The position numbers and the translations under genes were made by a program. Shown piece after piece: positions 1 to 11,739 of a DNA stretch of 64,000 bases. Positions within the stretch are counted from its first letter, which is position 1; each line of letters opens with the position of its first letter. The notes beneath the pieces were generated by a model that had not been told where the DNA came from, made no database searches, and worked only from the letters and a program-made list of their open reading frames with translations. The stretch is from Timema cristinae (taxonomy: Eukaryota > Arthropoda > Insecta > Phasmatodea > Timematidae): NCBI GenBank assembly GCA_039000515.1, contig JBCFYV010000553.1, forward strand, positions 1 through 64,000. The letters run 5' to 3'.

Positions 1-2795
1 TTTCACCCAAATTAATTTCCTTTTTTGTAAACAAATAAATTTTAAATAAACCCAATTTTTTTTGTGCCGGTTGTAATAACCTTGGTTTACATAAATAAAA
101 TCAAACTGGAATAATCTGTGAAACAAATATGAAAAAAAAGTGTTCTTTTGCCTTCCCTCATTTTAAGCGCCTGAAAAAATTTATACCAATGAAAATTAAT
201 TCCACTCTTTCCCAATCCCTTATCCTCCCGCTTTTCAATATTGGAGAGTTTTAAGACCTAAAGTTGCCCTTGGGCAGATAAAAAAGATTTCAAAACACTT
301 TGTTAGATTTTATTGCCCCTTTCTGGTACGGATTATTTCCCCTTTCTATAAGAAAACTTGGTTAAAAAAGAAAGAAAAACTCTAATTTGATGCAATCATA
401 AAGAAACTATTGACTTCCAATCTCCACAAAAACCTTTCTTCCGTATTCGTCCCAACCCCTAAAAATAATTTAAACATCGATCACAAGAAAATTTAATTTA
501 TTATTCCTTCCTTAATTCCAATCATCTCAAATTTTTTCATGTTTCGTTTGTTCTGGAATCCCCTAACCAAGGGGGATGTAAAGGAAAAATTTTTAAATGA
601 ATGGTTTAAACGAAAAATTTTTGCAAATAAGCTCGTGGGTGAAAGCTATTCTTGAGTTTTTTTTGTGGGGTGAGAGTAATCAACTTGTGTGTGTGTGTGT
701 TTTTTGTGTGGGGGTGGGGGGTGTGCGCGCGCGCGCGCGCGCGCGCGAGCTGTGGACGTAAGCCCTTGTGTATTTGGCTCTTTTATGTTTCACCAGCCTG
801 TTTATCTTTTACAAAAGGAAAACAAACACCGATCATTAGATGACTTTTTTTAATAGAAAGGAATTTTGTTTGTTTTAAAAGCCCCCTTTTAACCCCCTGT
901 TTTTACCTTAATTTTGGATTTGGCCCAGTTTTGTGTGTTTTCTTTTTTCCCGTTTGCGCTTGTGTTTTGAAGACTATCGACATTTTGTGTTTTTAGGGGT
1001 ATTTTTGGGTGAAATTTTGGGAAGTCGGTACAGGGAAAAAGGTTTTGTAAAAGTGGTAATAAAAACATTACTTGTATGGTTAGTAAAAAAATAGATTGGG
1101 GGTGTTTATATATGGTATTTTAACCATTTATGTGAGGAGCGGGAAAGGAGAGGGGGGGTTTTTAAAGTTTGAGAGTATTTGTTTAACACCAATACGTTTT
1201 ATAAATGACATTGAAGTCAAAGGAAACCGGTTTTCTATTAGTGTAAATTTAATTCTGATTTAAAATTTGGGTTTTAATTCATAACAATTTAATTTTTTAT
1301 TTTATTTTAATTTTACTTAGGGTTGAAAAAAATTACAGTTAAAATGTAGCGTTTGATAGCATTTTGGGAAGATTATTTAAATAAATGTAAGGTTTGGCCT
1401 TCAATCCATGTGGGCCCTAAGTGCAAGTTTAGCTTGGTCGTTGTAGCTTCTTCATGGGTATGAATTTTTTTAGAAACAGTAAGAAATAGTTAAAAAATCT
1501 TATAAATACTGGTGAACCTTGGCTTACAATATTGGGTGAAGGAAATTTTTTATACGGTAAAATTCTTTTAAAAACCCCGGGCCAATAAATTATGTTTTCC
1601 CTTAATTTGTTATAGTAAGATTAATATTTTTAAAATTTTCCCTTATATTCAATGAAGTAGAAAGGGTATTCAAAAAATTACCAGGGCACACAATCGAAAA
1701 AAATAAAATCAGTCAAGTTAGAAAAAAAATGTATTTCAAGCCATATTTTAACGTTTAGAAAAAAAAAATTTAAATGCTGTATTTACTACTGAAAAGGTTT
1801 ATGAATGTCATAAAAAAAAATTCAGATTTTTTTTTACACTAAAGAATCAGACTATAATCGATACTATACCAAAAGATAAACAAATTTAATGTTTGTCATG
1901 TTTTTTTAATATTGTACCGGTATGGGGACGTTTTGATTTTAAATATATGGGCGGAAGGGGGGAGGGGGTGGCGAGTGGCATGTCTATGTCAAGTGTTTTA
2001 TTTACCTAAAATGCACAACTCAAACAACGAGAAAAAAAAAATCAATAAATCTATATTGAGCAGAAAGAAGGTTTGGGGTTTTTATAAATTTTTAGAAAAT
2101 AAAATATTTCTTGTTTTTTTGATTGACAAAATTTGACCATTTTTTTTAGTGTTTTAATAGGTTTTTTACTACCTTAAAAGGGACAGTGTAAGCAGCTTGA
2201 CTTGATGAAGAAAGTATTAAATTTTCTAAGTAACTTTGGCAACTGTCGAAAAATGTCTTCTTATCTCAATCGTACTGTAAGGTTTGTCATGGATGATGAA
2301 CACCAAATGAAAAAGGGTAAGTCCCTCGAAAAGACAACCATTTAGTCCATATTTTACCCCAAAACATTCTAAAATTTATACTTCACAACTATGTAGGAAC
2401 ACTGGAAAACAACCGGATTCATTAAATTACTCAAAATTTTTAATTTAACAGGCCCCCCCCATCGCATCTGGGCCCATACTAGGTCAGGTTAAAAGGGCCC
2501 CTATTAAGTATTTAAAGGGATATCTTGCAGTTCATTCAGTTTCATAAAATATAGCTAAAACAATACTCATACTAAACTAAATTGTACTTTTAGTGAAAGC
2601 GAAATCACTTATAATTAAAAAATTGTACCTTGAACTTGTTTTTATTTTGTAGATAAAACAATTAAAAAGTATTGGAGAAAATTAATGTTTTTGTTGAAAA
2701 AATTTTAAAAAACGAAAAAAGAAAAGAACAAAACCCCTCCCCTGGCCCAAATGTTCATTTTTTTTTAGTTTCTGTTTTGCTTATTCATTTATGAC
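1..2795. other. AT-rich stretch without a recognisable gene
   Basis: No open frame here looks protein-like. The sequence is AT-rich with an unusual number of short homopolymer runs of all four bases (A, T, G and C), which may mean poor base quality near a contig end or heavily decayed repeats. Apart from the simple repeat at 684-748 I see nothing I can name. Confidence 0.5.
684..748. repeat. (TG)n followed by (GC)n simple repeat
   Basis: An alternating TG run (about 684-700), a G-rich spacer, then an uninterrupted alternating GC run of about 12 units (725-748). Alternating purine-pyrimidine tracts of this kind can adopt Z-DNA. A long pure GC run is unusual in a sequence this AT-rich. Confidence 0.9.
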
Positions 2796-2799
2796 TTCT

Positions 2800-4640
2800 G
2801 TAAAGTCTAAAGTAGAAGCCCAAACCCTGTTATATTCCAGTGAGAAAAGCGAGTTCAATCTTGTGGTCATTGTGGATTTGATAGTTTTTTACCTATTTAC
2901 CAAAAATTTTTGAGGCTCTTTCTGCTGATGCAAAGGGGGAAGTACAAAAATACGGATCAAGCCCAAATTTTATGAATATTGGTTCCAAATGTTTCTTTTT
3001 TATTGAATTTAGTGATTTCAAAGGGTCAATTAAGTCTTAGATTCAAACACAATGGAAGGAATATGTTTTAAATGCATAATTTTATCACATTAAATTAGTC
3101 ACTTTGAAACTCTTATAGTAGAGATTCAGCCTTAACCTTCACTTCTTTCTCATCTAAAGAATTACAATTCAAAACTAAACTGAAAAGCTAAGAGAAAGAA
3201 TTTGCTGCTTTAAATGTGTCTTCTAAATTCCTGAAAAAGCAAATCTAATACCCTGTAAACTACACACGTTTTGAACTTTAAATTCTGCATTCAATTGTTG
3301 GTCTACGTTTGGTATTGCTACACAGTGTAACGATTCCTTTTTTTGGGGGGAGGGGGGAATTAGTGGCATTTCCATTTCTTTGTGACTAAACGTGATTCTT
3401 GTAGAATATATACCCACAAATATCTCAACTTTTGCATTTCCTGCTGTAGGTCTTTTATGAGATTGACTTCAACCTCAATAGATAATCCTTGAACTTGAAT
3501 AATAACACTTCATTCTCGAATAAAGACTAAAATTTATGCCAAAATACTACCATAACAAGTCCCCAAAAAGAAAAATATTTCTTCAAGCCCAAACAGTCCC
3601 TTTATATTTTGTTTGTAAATTTGTTGACTTTTTTTGAGCATGCAACCAGTGCTTTGAGTATCCTTGGTAGTGCTTCCTAGGGGGAGAAAAATCTTCCACA
3701 CGTCACCCCATCTGTTTCAGATTTTTTTTATTGCCCCATTTTGCGGGCATGGGGAAAAAAAAACCATTATACTTTCCACATTCTAAAAATGTACAACTTC
3801 TGGGCATATTTTAGCACATTGACACCAGCACTATTTAATAATTCCCCCAAATGGAGTAAAAAAGTGCTTGGTTTTTTGTCTCCAAAACTCTCGTTTTAAC
3901 TCCTTTTTCACTTTACCACACATGCTAGCCCCATTGTCGTGCCTTGAGCCCGACATATTCAATGGGATTCGATTTCTCTCAAGTGTTTATAGTACTTCAG
4001 TAATAAAATCTTCACCAATTTTTGCATTTAAAGTCTGAATTCAACGAATCTTTTCGAAAATTTAAATTTCTTGTTTATTTATTATTGGAAACATGTCTTA
4101 TAATAAAAACATTTTTGGTGGACACAAAAGGGTGTTGCATCAATTAATTACTAATCCATATAATTAGCCTCAAATTTTTCTTCTAGATTGGCGTTCAAAA
4201 CCTTTTCACCACAGAATAAATAAATTAATTTGGTTTTCATCCAGGGTAAATAATGTGTATGACTTGTCATGCCTTTCCCTAGAAAATTAAAGGGGGCTTC
4301 ACTTAATCCAAATGTTCACATTTTCCCTAACAATTCTAAAGATCCCCAAAATAATCCTTTAAACGAACATCTCTAATTTCTGTGCTTCCCCTTGAAAAGG
4401 GAAAACCTCTTGATGCCAAGAATAATGTAACATCTAGTAGCATTAAAAAAATCGCTTTATAATTATCATTTCCCATGCAATCTGTTTTTGGAGCTCACTA
4501 TCTATTCCTTTACAAATTAAGGAGTTTTGCAATGATTTCAAGTTACAAAAACAATTTTTGTGGTTGGCGCTGTTTCATGAGCAGGCAACCGATTATACAA
4601 CTATTTCCAGGGGGACTTTTTTGGAGCAAATACTTCCTTA
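2800..4640 (-). pseudogene. Decayed hAT transposase (ZMYM1-like type)
   Basis: Read on the - strand in shifting frames, the region keeps a run of motifs in the right order for the hAT transposases related to ZMYM1-like proteins. An N-proximal stretch near 4470-4560 is followed by FLASRGFPFQGEAQK (about 4380-4430), a CGEKVLNANLEEKFEANY stretch and DATP (about 4130-4210), a RFVEF motif (about 4040), the RHDNGASMCGKV block (about 3910-3950), a VLDLLFQEFRR segment (about 3220-3260) and a SAERA-type dimerisation motif (about 2930). Stops and frameshifts interrupt it throughout, so it is non-functional. I could not find its terminal inverted repeats. The assignment rests on remembered family motifs; the order of motifs makes it fairly secure. 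Confidence 0.7.
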
Positions 4641-4841
4641 TTTCTAATTAATGAGATCAACAAAAGGTGCAGTAGTGTTTTTTTGGAACAAAATATATGA
4701 AAGACAGTGAAGTTTGTTTCTAAAAGTACTCGTAACTAGCCAATCACGAGAATATTTTTTTTCTATTGTAAATAAGATTTTGAACTAAGTAATTAATCAG
4801 AATATTGTTTTCTAGTAACATCTTTTGGAACTTTATTAGAT

Positions 4842-5080
4842 AAGTTTTTATGATTGCAATCGTTTGTTCTTTTGTTTGTTCCGTTTTGATATGCCCCCAA
4901 ATGATATGTTTAAAATTGGTGGGCCAACTTCATGATACCCCCCCCAATTTTAAAAATTCAAGTTTTTATGATTGCAATCTTTTGTTCGTTTTTTTGTTCC
5001 GGAAATTTTCGGAAAAAAAAAATTTGTTTGTTCCGTTTGGTAGGTCCACAAATAATATGTTTACACCAGAGGGGGTAGTA
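4842..5080 (+). repeat. Tandem repeat unit, left arm of an inverted pair
   Basis: About one and a half to two copies of a roughly 150-bp unit that begins near TTTTATGATTGCAATC and contains repeated TTTGTTCCG motifs. The same unit occurs in opposite orientation at 6195-6560, so the two blocks form an inverted repeat around about 1.1 kb that holds a SINE. It may be the ends of a decayed DNA transposon; no target duplication was found. Confidence 0.6.
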
Positions 5081-5508
5081 AACGCAGTTATAATAAAAAT
5101 AATAATAATAATAATATAATATTTGCTAGAGTTTTTTAAAAGCAGATATCGATTAAGAAGTATTTTAAACTATTTCGTTAAATTGGCATTTAGCACCCAA
5201 TAAAAAGAGTACATTACATTTTGTTCATGTAAATTTGGGAAAATAAAAAAAATCTTGTACGTTATTTTAACATGGTTTGTATTTTAAAGGCACCCAGAAC
5301 AATACCTTTAATTTTAGTTGTACGAGTAGCTATCGCCATTGTAATAAGTTGTAATTTTTAAATAGACTATCTTTATGTGACATGCTCTTAATTTAAAAGC
5401 ACTGTTATTGTTTCTTCAGCTTAGTTACATAAATCAGAACACCTCAGACATTATAGCAAATAGTACTTTTAAAAAAAAATTATTCATTATTCTAAAATGA
5501 TTTAATTA

Positions 5509-5792
5509 GGGAGTCTGAGTGACGCTGTGCTGGGGGTTTGGGGTTAAATCCTCGGTCCCAGCGCAGATTTATCTGATTACCAAAACCCTTCCTTCCCCTC
5601 TGGCAAGACGTGTAATTAATCACAACTTGTGAATGTGTGTAATGCCAAGCCTCCACCGTAGTTCGGATTCCACGTTAAGCTGTAAGTCCTCAATTCCATC
5701 ACACAATCACCCTACCATTACACATTAGCGTAAGTGCGTATAAACCGAAAAGGGTAGTAAGACGCGGGGCTAGTAATTATAATTATTATTAT
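5509..5792 (+). mobile_element. tRNA-derived SINE, family A
   Basis: The head retains a B-box-like GGGGTTAAATCCTC, although the A box is worn. It is followed by the family-A body (GATTTATCTGATTACCAAA, then CTCCACCGTAGTTCGGATTC, then CAATCACCCTACCATTACAC) and the tail GGGTAGTAAGACGCGG, which runs into an ATT-rich terminus. The same order occurs in better copies at 52731 and, reversed, at 45838. Confidence 0.8.
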
Positions 5793-6194
5793 GGAGTCAA
5801 AACAAAACCACTGTCAAAATAATTAAGACCGTGATTCCAACTGTGAAGACGGCCTATGCTAAATAAACAACATCTAGAGAATAATGCAAATATTGTTTGG
5901 GGGAAAGGGTAATCAAGGTACAAATGAAGTTTTTGTGTATTTCTCCACAAGAAATTAACCACTAAAAAATAAACAATAAAAAGCTATAATTTTAAAGAGG
6001 GAATAGAGTTTAAATTTTCACCCAAACCCAATATGTACATTTAACTTTTGAAATTGTCACTCCACCCACATTCTCTTAGCGAAAAATATATAATATAATA
6101 CATAATAATGGAACAAATTAAAAGTTTTGGGTTAACAATCTTAAATACACTAAGAACAAATGAATTCTATTTTAAAATATTAATTATTTATAAA
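5793..6194. other. Gene-free spacer
   Basis: AT-rich sequence between the family-A SINE and the right arm of the inverted repeat. No reading frame, RNA gene or repeat is recognised. Confidence 0.5.
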
Positions 6195-6560
6195 GAAGTG
6201 CTACCATGATGTTGCCATTTTACGCGCAAAAAAAAACCCTTCACCAATTAACTTTATGTTTACGAAAGAACAAAGGTGTAACAAACGAAACATTTTGCGT
6301 AACAATCCGGAACAAACGAAGAACAAACGATTGCGATCATAAAAACTTGAATTTTTACAAGTGGGGGGGGGGCTACCGTGAAGTTGCCCCCCCAATGTAA
6401 ACATATCATTTGTGGGCATATCAAAACGGAACAAACTAAAATTTTTGCGGAACAATCCGGAACAACGGAAGAACAAATAATTGCAATCATAAAAACTTGT
6501 ATTTTTTTAAAAGTGTGTGTGGGAGGGAGGGGGGGGCAACTTCACGGACGTTAAGTTTGT
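6195..6560 (-). repeat. Tandem repeat unit, right arm of an inverted pair
   Basis: Two or more copies of the unit seen at 4842-5080, here reversed: AACAATCCGGAACAA blocks and ATTGC(A/G)ATCATAAAAACTTG recur at about 6300-6345 and 6440-6500. A G-rich run and a C-rich run (about 6360-6395 and 6500-6540) flank the shared CTTCACGG motif. The short open frames on either strand are by-products of the repeat. Confidence 0.6.
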
Positions 6561-6793
6561 GTGTATCTGTCCCCACCACTGTCTAGCTGTGTGTAGAGTC
6601 CTCGTAATCTCGTTTGGTGATGCTGTACACCACGAAGTATTGTTGCCTGCGGCTATCTGAATGGAAGAAGGAATAGAACACGTCTTGTTTTAGTCGACCA
6701 ACAACTACCAACGTGACCGGACAAACCTGCCACGCTTGCGCATACATTTCACACTCGGGTTTGAGGTATGAACACATGATTATCTTTAAACTA

Positions 6794-6822
6794 CGTTGTT
6801 GTTGTTGTTGTTGTTGTTGTTT
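6794..6822. repeat. (GTT)n microsatellite
   Basis: Nine to ten uninterrupted GTT units. Confidence 0.95.
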
Positions 6823-6978
6823 GATAATGATATAACTTGTTCCCTATAGTGTTTGCTTTACATAGATGTCTGTCTGTCTCAACTCACGGTCTCACACTAA
6901 TGAAACACTTCACTTCACCTGTGAGTGCTTGCAATGCGAGGTTAATTGACATGTCATTTAGATTATTTGATGTATTAT

Positions 6979-7357
6979 GGTGGGATGGTAGGGGACGCGA
7001 GAGAAGGTCACAGTTTTTGCAGTTTTTATGGCAAAACTTTTGTGTGCTTAAATAAATCAAATATTGCTCCAGCACAAACATATAGAGTTTAACTTTCTTC
7101 ACATGCTGATATCGTTGATGAATATGTGTCATGAGCATAGCGGCATTAGATGACAACATTTTTAAATGAAAAGAAAAAGTTCTAACTAAATTCCAGAACA
7201 TCCTTGATATATATTAAAAGAATGTGAGCTCAACACGTGATAAAAATGATACTCTATGTTTGTACTGGACCGATATTTTATTAATTTTGTCCACCAAATG
7301 TTTTGCCATAAAAAACGCAAAAACACTGACTTTTTCTCGAGTCCCCTACATCCCACC
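6979..7357. mobile_element. Foldback MITE with about 110-bp inverted arms
   Basis: The left arm (about 6979-7087) and right arm (about 7245-7357) are imperfect reverse complements. Both contain GGTGGGAT..GTAGGGGAC, a TTTTTATGGCAAAAC block and ACAAACATA(TA)GAGT in mirrored order, and weaker complementarity continues inward. Short open frames on the - strand in both arms translate to related peptides only because the arms are repeats. No target duplication was certain. This is a non-coding DNA-transposon derivative. Confidence 0.75.
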
Positions 7358-7499
7358 TGAACGTGCACTCTCTGAACCAACTAATGATATCAACACACAA
7401 CTTTTAAACTAACTTATATTTATAAAAAAACACTACGCACAGTCCCGCCAGTTGTAGATTCTTCACCGTGAAAGGGGTAACCCTATTTTCGCTAATTAT

Positions 7500-7625
7500 C
7501 AATTTTCAGCCATGTTGGGAATCAAACCTGGGACCCTCAGCTCAGTGGGAAGACACGCCAGTGACTGGTCGAAACAGTCAGCTAAATCTGGGGTCAACAT
7601 ACTCTTGGGGGCCCCGATCAACTTT
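7500..7625 (-). repeat. tRNA-like SINE fragment
   Basis: On the - strand a B-box-like AGGTTTGATTCCC follows an A-box-like TAGCTGACTG segment at a tRNA-like distance. The flanks do not match families A or B of this window well, and no complete tRNA cloverleaf is possible, so this is taken as a SINE head rather than a tRNA gene. Confidence 0.35.
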
Positions 7626-7737
7626 TACAGTTCTCAAAGGTTCCGCGATCACCCTTGGTTTCATCCACTCTACTTTTAGTTATTATTTTTTACTTTCTCG
7701 CTACCTTACAGTTAGAGTTTTTTGGAATTAGATATCT

Positions 7738-8095
7738 AGCCCTAAAATTAAGGGTATTTTCCTTAAGTGCGAAAAGCGTAAAAATCGATTTTATCAAAAT
7801 TGGCTGCAAAAAGATTGATTAAATTTCATTTCAATGCTTTGATCAATATTTCAAACAAAATTGCTACTCTCAATTTTTCGTCAATAAGACTTAAAAGGTT
7901 CCATTCTGATGCATAAATTCTAATTTTTAATTATACCCACGTAAGTCTTTGAGATATGAAATTACTTATCATGGCAAATATGTAGGTCTATTTATAATAA
8001 CAATCTTTTACTTAAAATATATTTTTATAAAACTAAAAGTTTTCAAGTTATACTCAAATATATATTTTAACTTTTCCAACACTTAAGGTAAAGTA
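7738..8095 (+). repeat. Dispersed AT-rich repeat, copy 1
   Basis: Begins CCTAAAATTAAGGGTA and ends with a conserved AAAATATATTTTTATAAAAC block. Copies 2 (8208-8590) and 3 (34097-34500) align along their whole length with the same order of short motifs (GATTAAA, TTGAGATAT, ATAAAAC.A..AGTTTT). It has no coding capacity and its type is unknown. Confidence 0.65.
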
Positions 8096-8207
8096 TTACG
8101 ACCGTATAAAAAATCTAGCCCGAGATGTTGATGGATGTCGACGATTCATGACCCCCCCGAACCATAAAAAGTGTTTTTTCAATGTCATTGGTCTGTGTGT
8201 CTGTCTA

Positions 8208-8590
8208 ATCCTAAAATTAAGAGTAGTTTACCAAAGGGTGAAAAGAGAAAAATTCTATTTTCTCAAAATCGGATCTAATGATTTTGATTAAAACTCGTTT
8301 CTAGACATCAATTAAGCTTATGTACAAAATGGTTATTTTCATTTTCCTATGAAAATTACTTTTAGGGTACTTAAAAAAAGTGGAAATTTCCATATCTCCA
8401 CAACTATTTGAGATACTATATAACTTATAATCGCAAAATTATGGTACTATTAAAAATAATAAACTTTTATTTGAAATATATCTTTATAAAACCAATAGTT
8501 TCTGAGATATTTTCAAATATATTGATACAATTTTGTGAGCTTTTGTTGTACAGAGATACTACCTAAGTTTTAACGCAATAATATTTAGCT
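8208..8590 (+). repeat. Dispersed AT-rich repeat, copy 2
   Basis: A second direct copy of the repeat at 7738-8095, about 470 bp downstream. It shares the CCTAAAATTAAG start and the TATATCTTTATAAAACCA block. The two copies are diverged, so the duplication or paired insertion is old. Confidence 0.65.
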
Positions 8591-9212
8591 AATGCCACAG
8601 AGTAAGTAAATAAGTTTCTCATAAATATGATGTTCTTTTTCCTTTAACCTATTAGGGTAAATGTCTGCACAGCAATGATATATCTTGATCATTTTAGATC
8701 CAATAGTCAATAATTACCTATTTTATTGGTCAAAATTTATAAATGAGAAATTTAATAGCAATACGATAACCATAAGATGTGCAACCCCTAATAAAATGTA
8801 GACAATTTTAATCAGAAGTTGAAGTTTTAATACGAAGTTTTGACCCTTATGGACCCGATATTGATCTTTTTTATCGGTCCAAATATACAAATGAGGACTT
8901 TAATTCTCTAAAAATAGAATTATAAAATTTAAAACCGGTAGCCAAAAAAAGTTACGTAATTATAGCGCAATTTTTGTTCAAGCTTGCTAGTGTATAATAT
9001 TTCGGTTCACATATATTACGAGTTTTGAGTAAATATCTCAAGCTTTAAACAATACAGTGAGAAAATCCGTGTAAAGTTCCGTGCCATTTATTTCTATACA
9101 TCTTATATTTATTCCTTAAATTCAATATTTACTCCAATTCTATGTCCCTGCCTTTATGGAAAATACATAAAGTATATAAAATGTACACTCTCTTTACTCT
9201 GAAAGGTAGGTC
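8591..9212. other. Gene-free AT-rich stretch
   Basis: No credible reading frame, RNA gene or repeat recognised on either strand. Confidence 0.5.
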
Positions 9213-9282
9213 TTACCTTTGTGGATTGCACTATGGCTCTATATTATAAGCTGTACCATAGTGTAATAATAATGCAAGGTAA
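9213..9282. repeat. Nested hairpin element, copy 1
   Basis: An outer pair TTACCTTT...AAGGTAA encloses an inner perfect pair CACTATGG...CCATAGTG with a loop of about 20 bp. A second copy at 24116-24186 has the same outer and inner arms and spacing but a different loop, so this is a small repeated hairpin rather than a chance palindrome. Confidence 0.65.
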
Positions 9283-9404
9283 TCTTGCCTTTTCTTGACG
9301 ATGCAGTTTTCTTACGTGAGCGACTGAAAATTGCTGCGAGATCAACCTGTTGCTGACCCCTGGTTAAATCATTTACTAACTTTTTATTTTGTGTCAGTGA
9401 GTCT

Positions 9405-9535
9405 AACTATAGAGTGGAAACCAAATTTGTAAAAACCACCCTCAGTACACCTGACCGAGATGCTAACCTCAATCACCCCGTAATTAGCAGTCTAGTCTAC
9501 TACGAGAGTAGCGCACTAGACCATGTGGTCACCAA
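9405..9535 (-). mobile_element. SINE family B fragment (reverse)
   Basis: Reads on the - strand as a family-B head and middle. An AGACTAGACTGCTAATTAC segment and a shortened ACTGAGGGTGGTTTTTAC block match copies at 30569 and 45349. The B-box region and tail are worn. Confidence 0.5.
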
Positions 9536-9639
9536 AGTGGGTTTCATTTTTGTAAAAATTATTAGGGTCAGCAAAAGGGCTACTATCGGTTTAAATTAAG
9601 GGGCACGAGTAAGGAAATTTATTCATAGCGAATGTACCC

Positions 9640-9795
9640 GCGTTAGCGCGGAAGGAAAATGGGAAAATTGGGTGAAAGATCATAGATGTGGTAAAACATT
9701 CCCTGTAAACTGGGTCGGTATTCGAACCTTGAACTTCACATCACCACTGATCCAGTCCAACCCAAGCCTGACGTCTTAGACTGTGTGAATACTGC
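9640..9795 (-). mobile_element. SINE family B-like head (reverse)
   Basis: On the - strand an AGTCTAAGACGTCAGGC A-box-like segment is followed by AAGGTTCGAATACCGAC, a good B box. The orientation and order fit a tRNA-derived SINE head. The body is not well preserved. Confidence 0.5.
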
Positions 9796-9799
9796 TGAA

Positions 9800-11021
9800 G
9801 GTTGATACTTCCATACGTCCATACTCCGAGTAATTTTTTCCGCAATTGTCATTATTGACATGGTATTAATGTTAATAAAATAATACTCGTATTGGTTGTT
9901 ACATTTATACATTTATATCTCTACTGCCTTCATATCTCTATCAATATATGTAGATAGGCAGGGGAACATATTTCATAAGTGTAAAAGAATTGAACAGGTA
10001 ACAAAAATAGATTTATTATACAAATAACAAAAATGGAGATATGGGGTTACAACAGTTAATGATAGGACTTAACTCCCAAAAACATAGAAACTACCCGTAG
10101 CACGGGAGAATAACTTGTCCAAGACGACACGGCAACAGTCAAATGAAAGTTAAGTTGATAGTGGGTATTGGATTGCAAGACGGCCGGGCTAGCGCCAGAC
10201 TTCCACCAGAAAGGTATAAAAAGAGAACATGGAGATTTAGCAACATGTATAGCAAACCGGCTAATCCTGTAGTTTTAGAGTTGCCAAGTTACGTGTTGGA
10301 CAAGCTATCTAGCTTGACTAGACAAAGGAACGACATCCAAAATAATAAACGGTCAGATGACCGTAGCTCAGTTACACTAGTCGATGACTAACAAACAGGT
10401 GTCCATACAAAATTGTACTATGGCCGGTCCTTTACCAGTGGGCACTGCCAGAGCACTCAATAGTTAGTTATATATACCATTACCCACTTCCTAGGGTATA
10501 CATGAAATCTAGTACACACCAACATTAAATATAAGTCATTCATGAGCTAAATTTACCTGGATGACAGCTCGAAATGTTACTAGAAGTAATCCCTCCTAAT
10601 ATATCACTACGCCAACAGCTGACATCTATCACTTTGGATGACCGTAATGAAAACAGATGGTGATATATTAATGTGATAGTTAACCACAGTAATTTAGGCC
10701 AATATTATTTATATATTTATTTGAGGCCGGACACAAAGTTTATTTATAGTTTTATTCCCCTTACAAAAATATATTAAAACCGCTTTCACAAAAACTTCTA
10801 ACAAACATAGCTTCAAAATGGCGACTGATGAATCTAAACCATATGATTGAACATTACGGTAAACAAGTTTTTTACAATGATACAAACACGCAGTTGATTA
10901 AAATATTTTATTCGGTTAAATATTTCAAAATACTATAAAATAATCATAAAATCATTTATTGTATGTAAAAAATAACAACAATTTTTCTTTTCCAAGTAAA
11001 TACGATGCCTTTATTAAAAGG
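9800..11021. other. No gene recognised upstream of the pogo-like element
   Basis: Contains an 82-codon frame at 10143-10391 that resembles no family I know and has no partner frame or clear splice context. The rest is AT-rich. The frame is noted, not called. Confidence 0.4.
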
Positions 11022-11385
11022 TAGAGGAGAGTAGGGTATTATGGAATAGTCGGGAAATACGGAATACTCAGGTTTTAGTTCTGTTTAGTGCTACTATCTC
11101 TCGGAAATAGCATGAACTACTTCAAAAGACTCCCATGATGCTCTACTGTGAGAGTTGACCGCCTGTTGCTGTTTAACTCTTCGCTACGGAACGAATTTTG
11201 TTTTGTACTTCACAAGAATTTTTGCAGGTAAGCCTTCAAATATTTGTACATAACTACTACAATGTGACTTAAGCTTTAAGACTAAGCATAATGTACACCT
11301 AAATAGTTGTAGTTTATTGTTATGAGATTGGTTTTTCAGTGACAGTATTTGTTCATCAGTTTTTAGGCTATCTGTCAAAGATGGC

Positions 11386-11430
11386 GTGTCGGGTATTATG
11401 GAATGCTAGGTATTCCATAATACCCGACAT
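11386..11430. repeat. Internal palindrome made of TIR-like motifs
   Basis: TGTCGGGTATTATGGAAT is followed after a short spacer by its reverse complement ATTCCATAATACCCGACA. It repeats the core of the terminal inverted repeat (GGGTATTATGGAAT) near the 5' end of the pogo-like element and may be an extra transposase-binding site. That role is inferred. Confidence 0.8.
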
Positions 11431-11739
11431 AAACAATATTGAAAAAAGTTGAAAAGTAGATTATCTTTTAATTTTGTTACTTTATATTCTAAACAATATT
11501 TATGAAAAAAATCAAAATTAACGTCAGGCTAAATTAAAAAAAACAAAGTTTAGTCTGTTATAAATTAATTGTAAGCCCACTGAGGTGTAAATATAAAATT
11601 ATTTTATTGCCATTTAAACAGTTGCCTACAGACTAAACCTGCAAGCCATTAGTTTTCTTGTATGTTTTGTTCGTTTTAAGTTTACCCCTCCCTTTTGTTA
11701 ACTATAAGGGTTTTAAATCGTCTGAATTTTTTTTCAGAT

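Noticed and set aside
6884..7380. Two related 64-105-codon - strand frames
   Set aside because: They translate the two inverted arms of a MITE; the likeness comes from the repeat.
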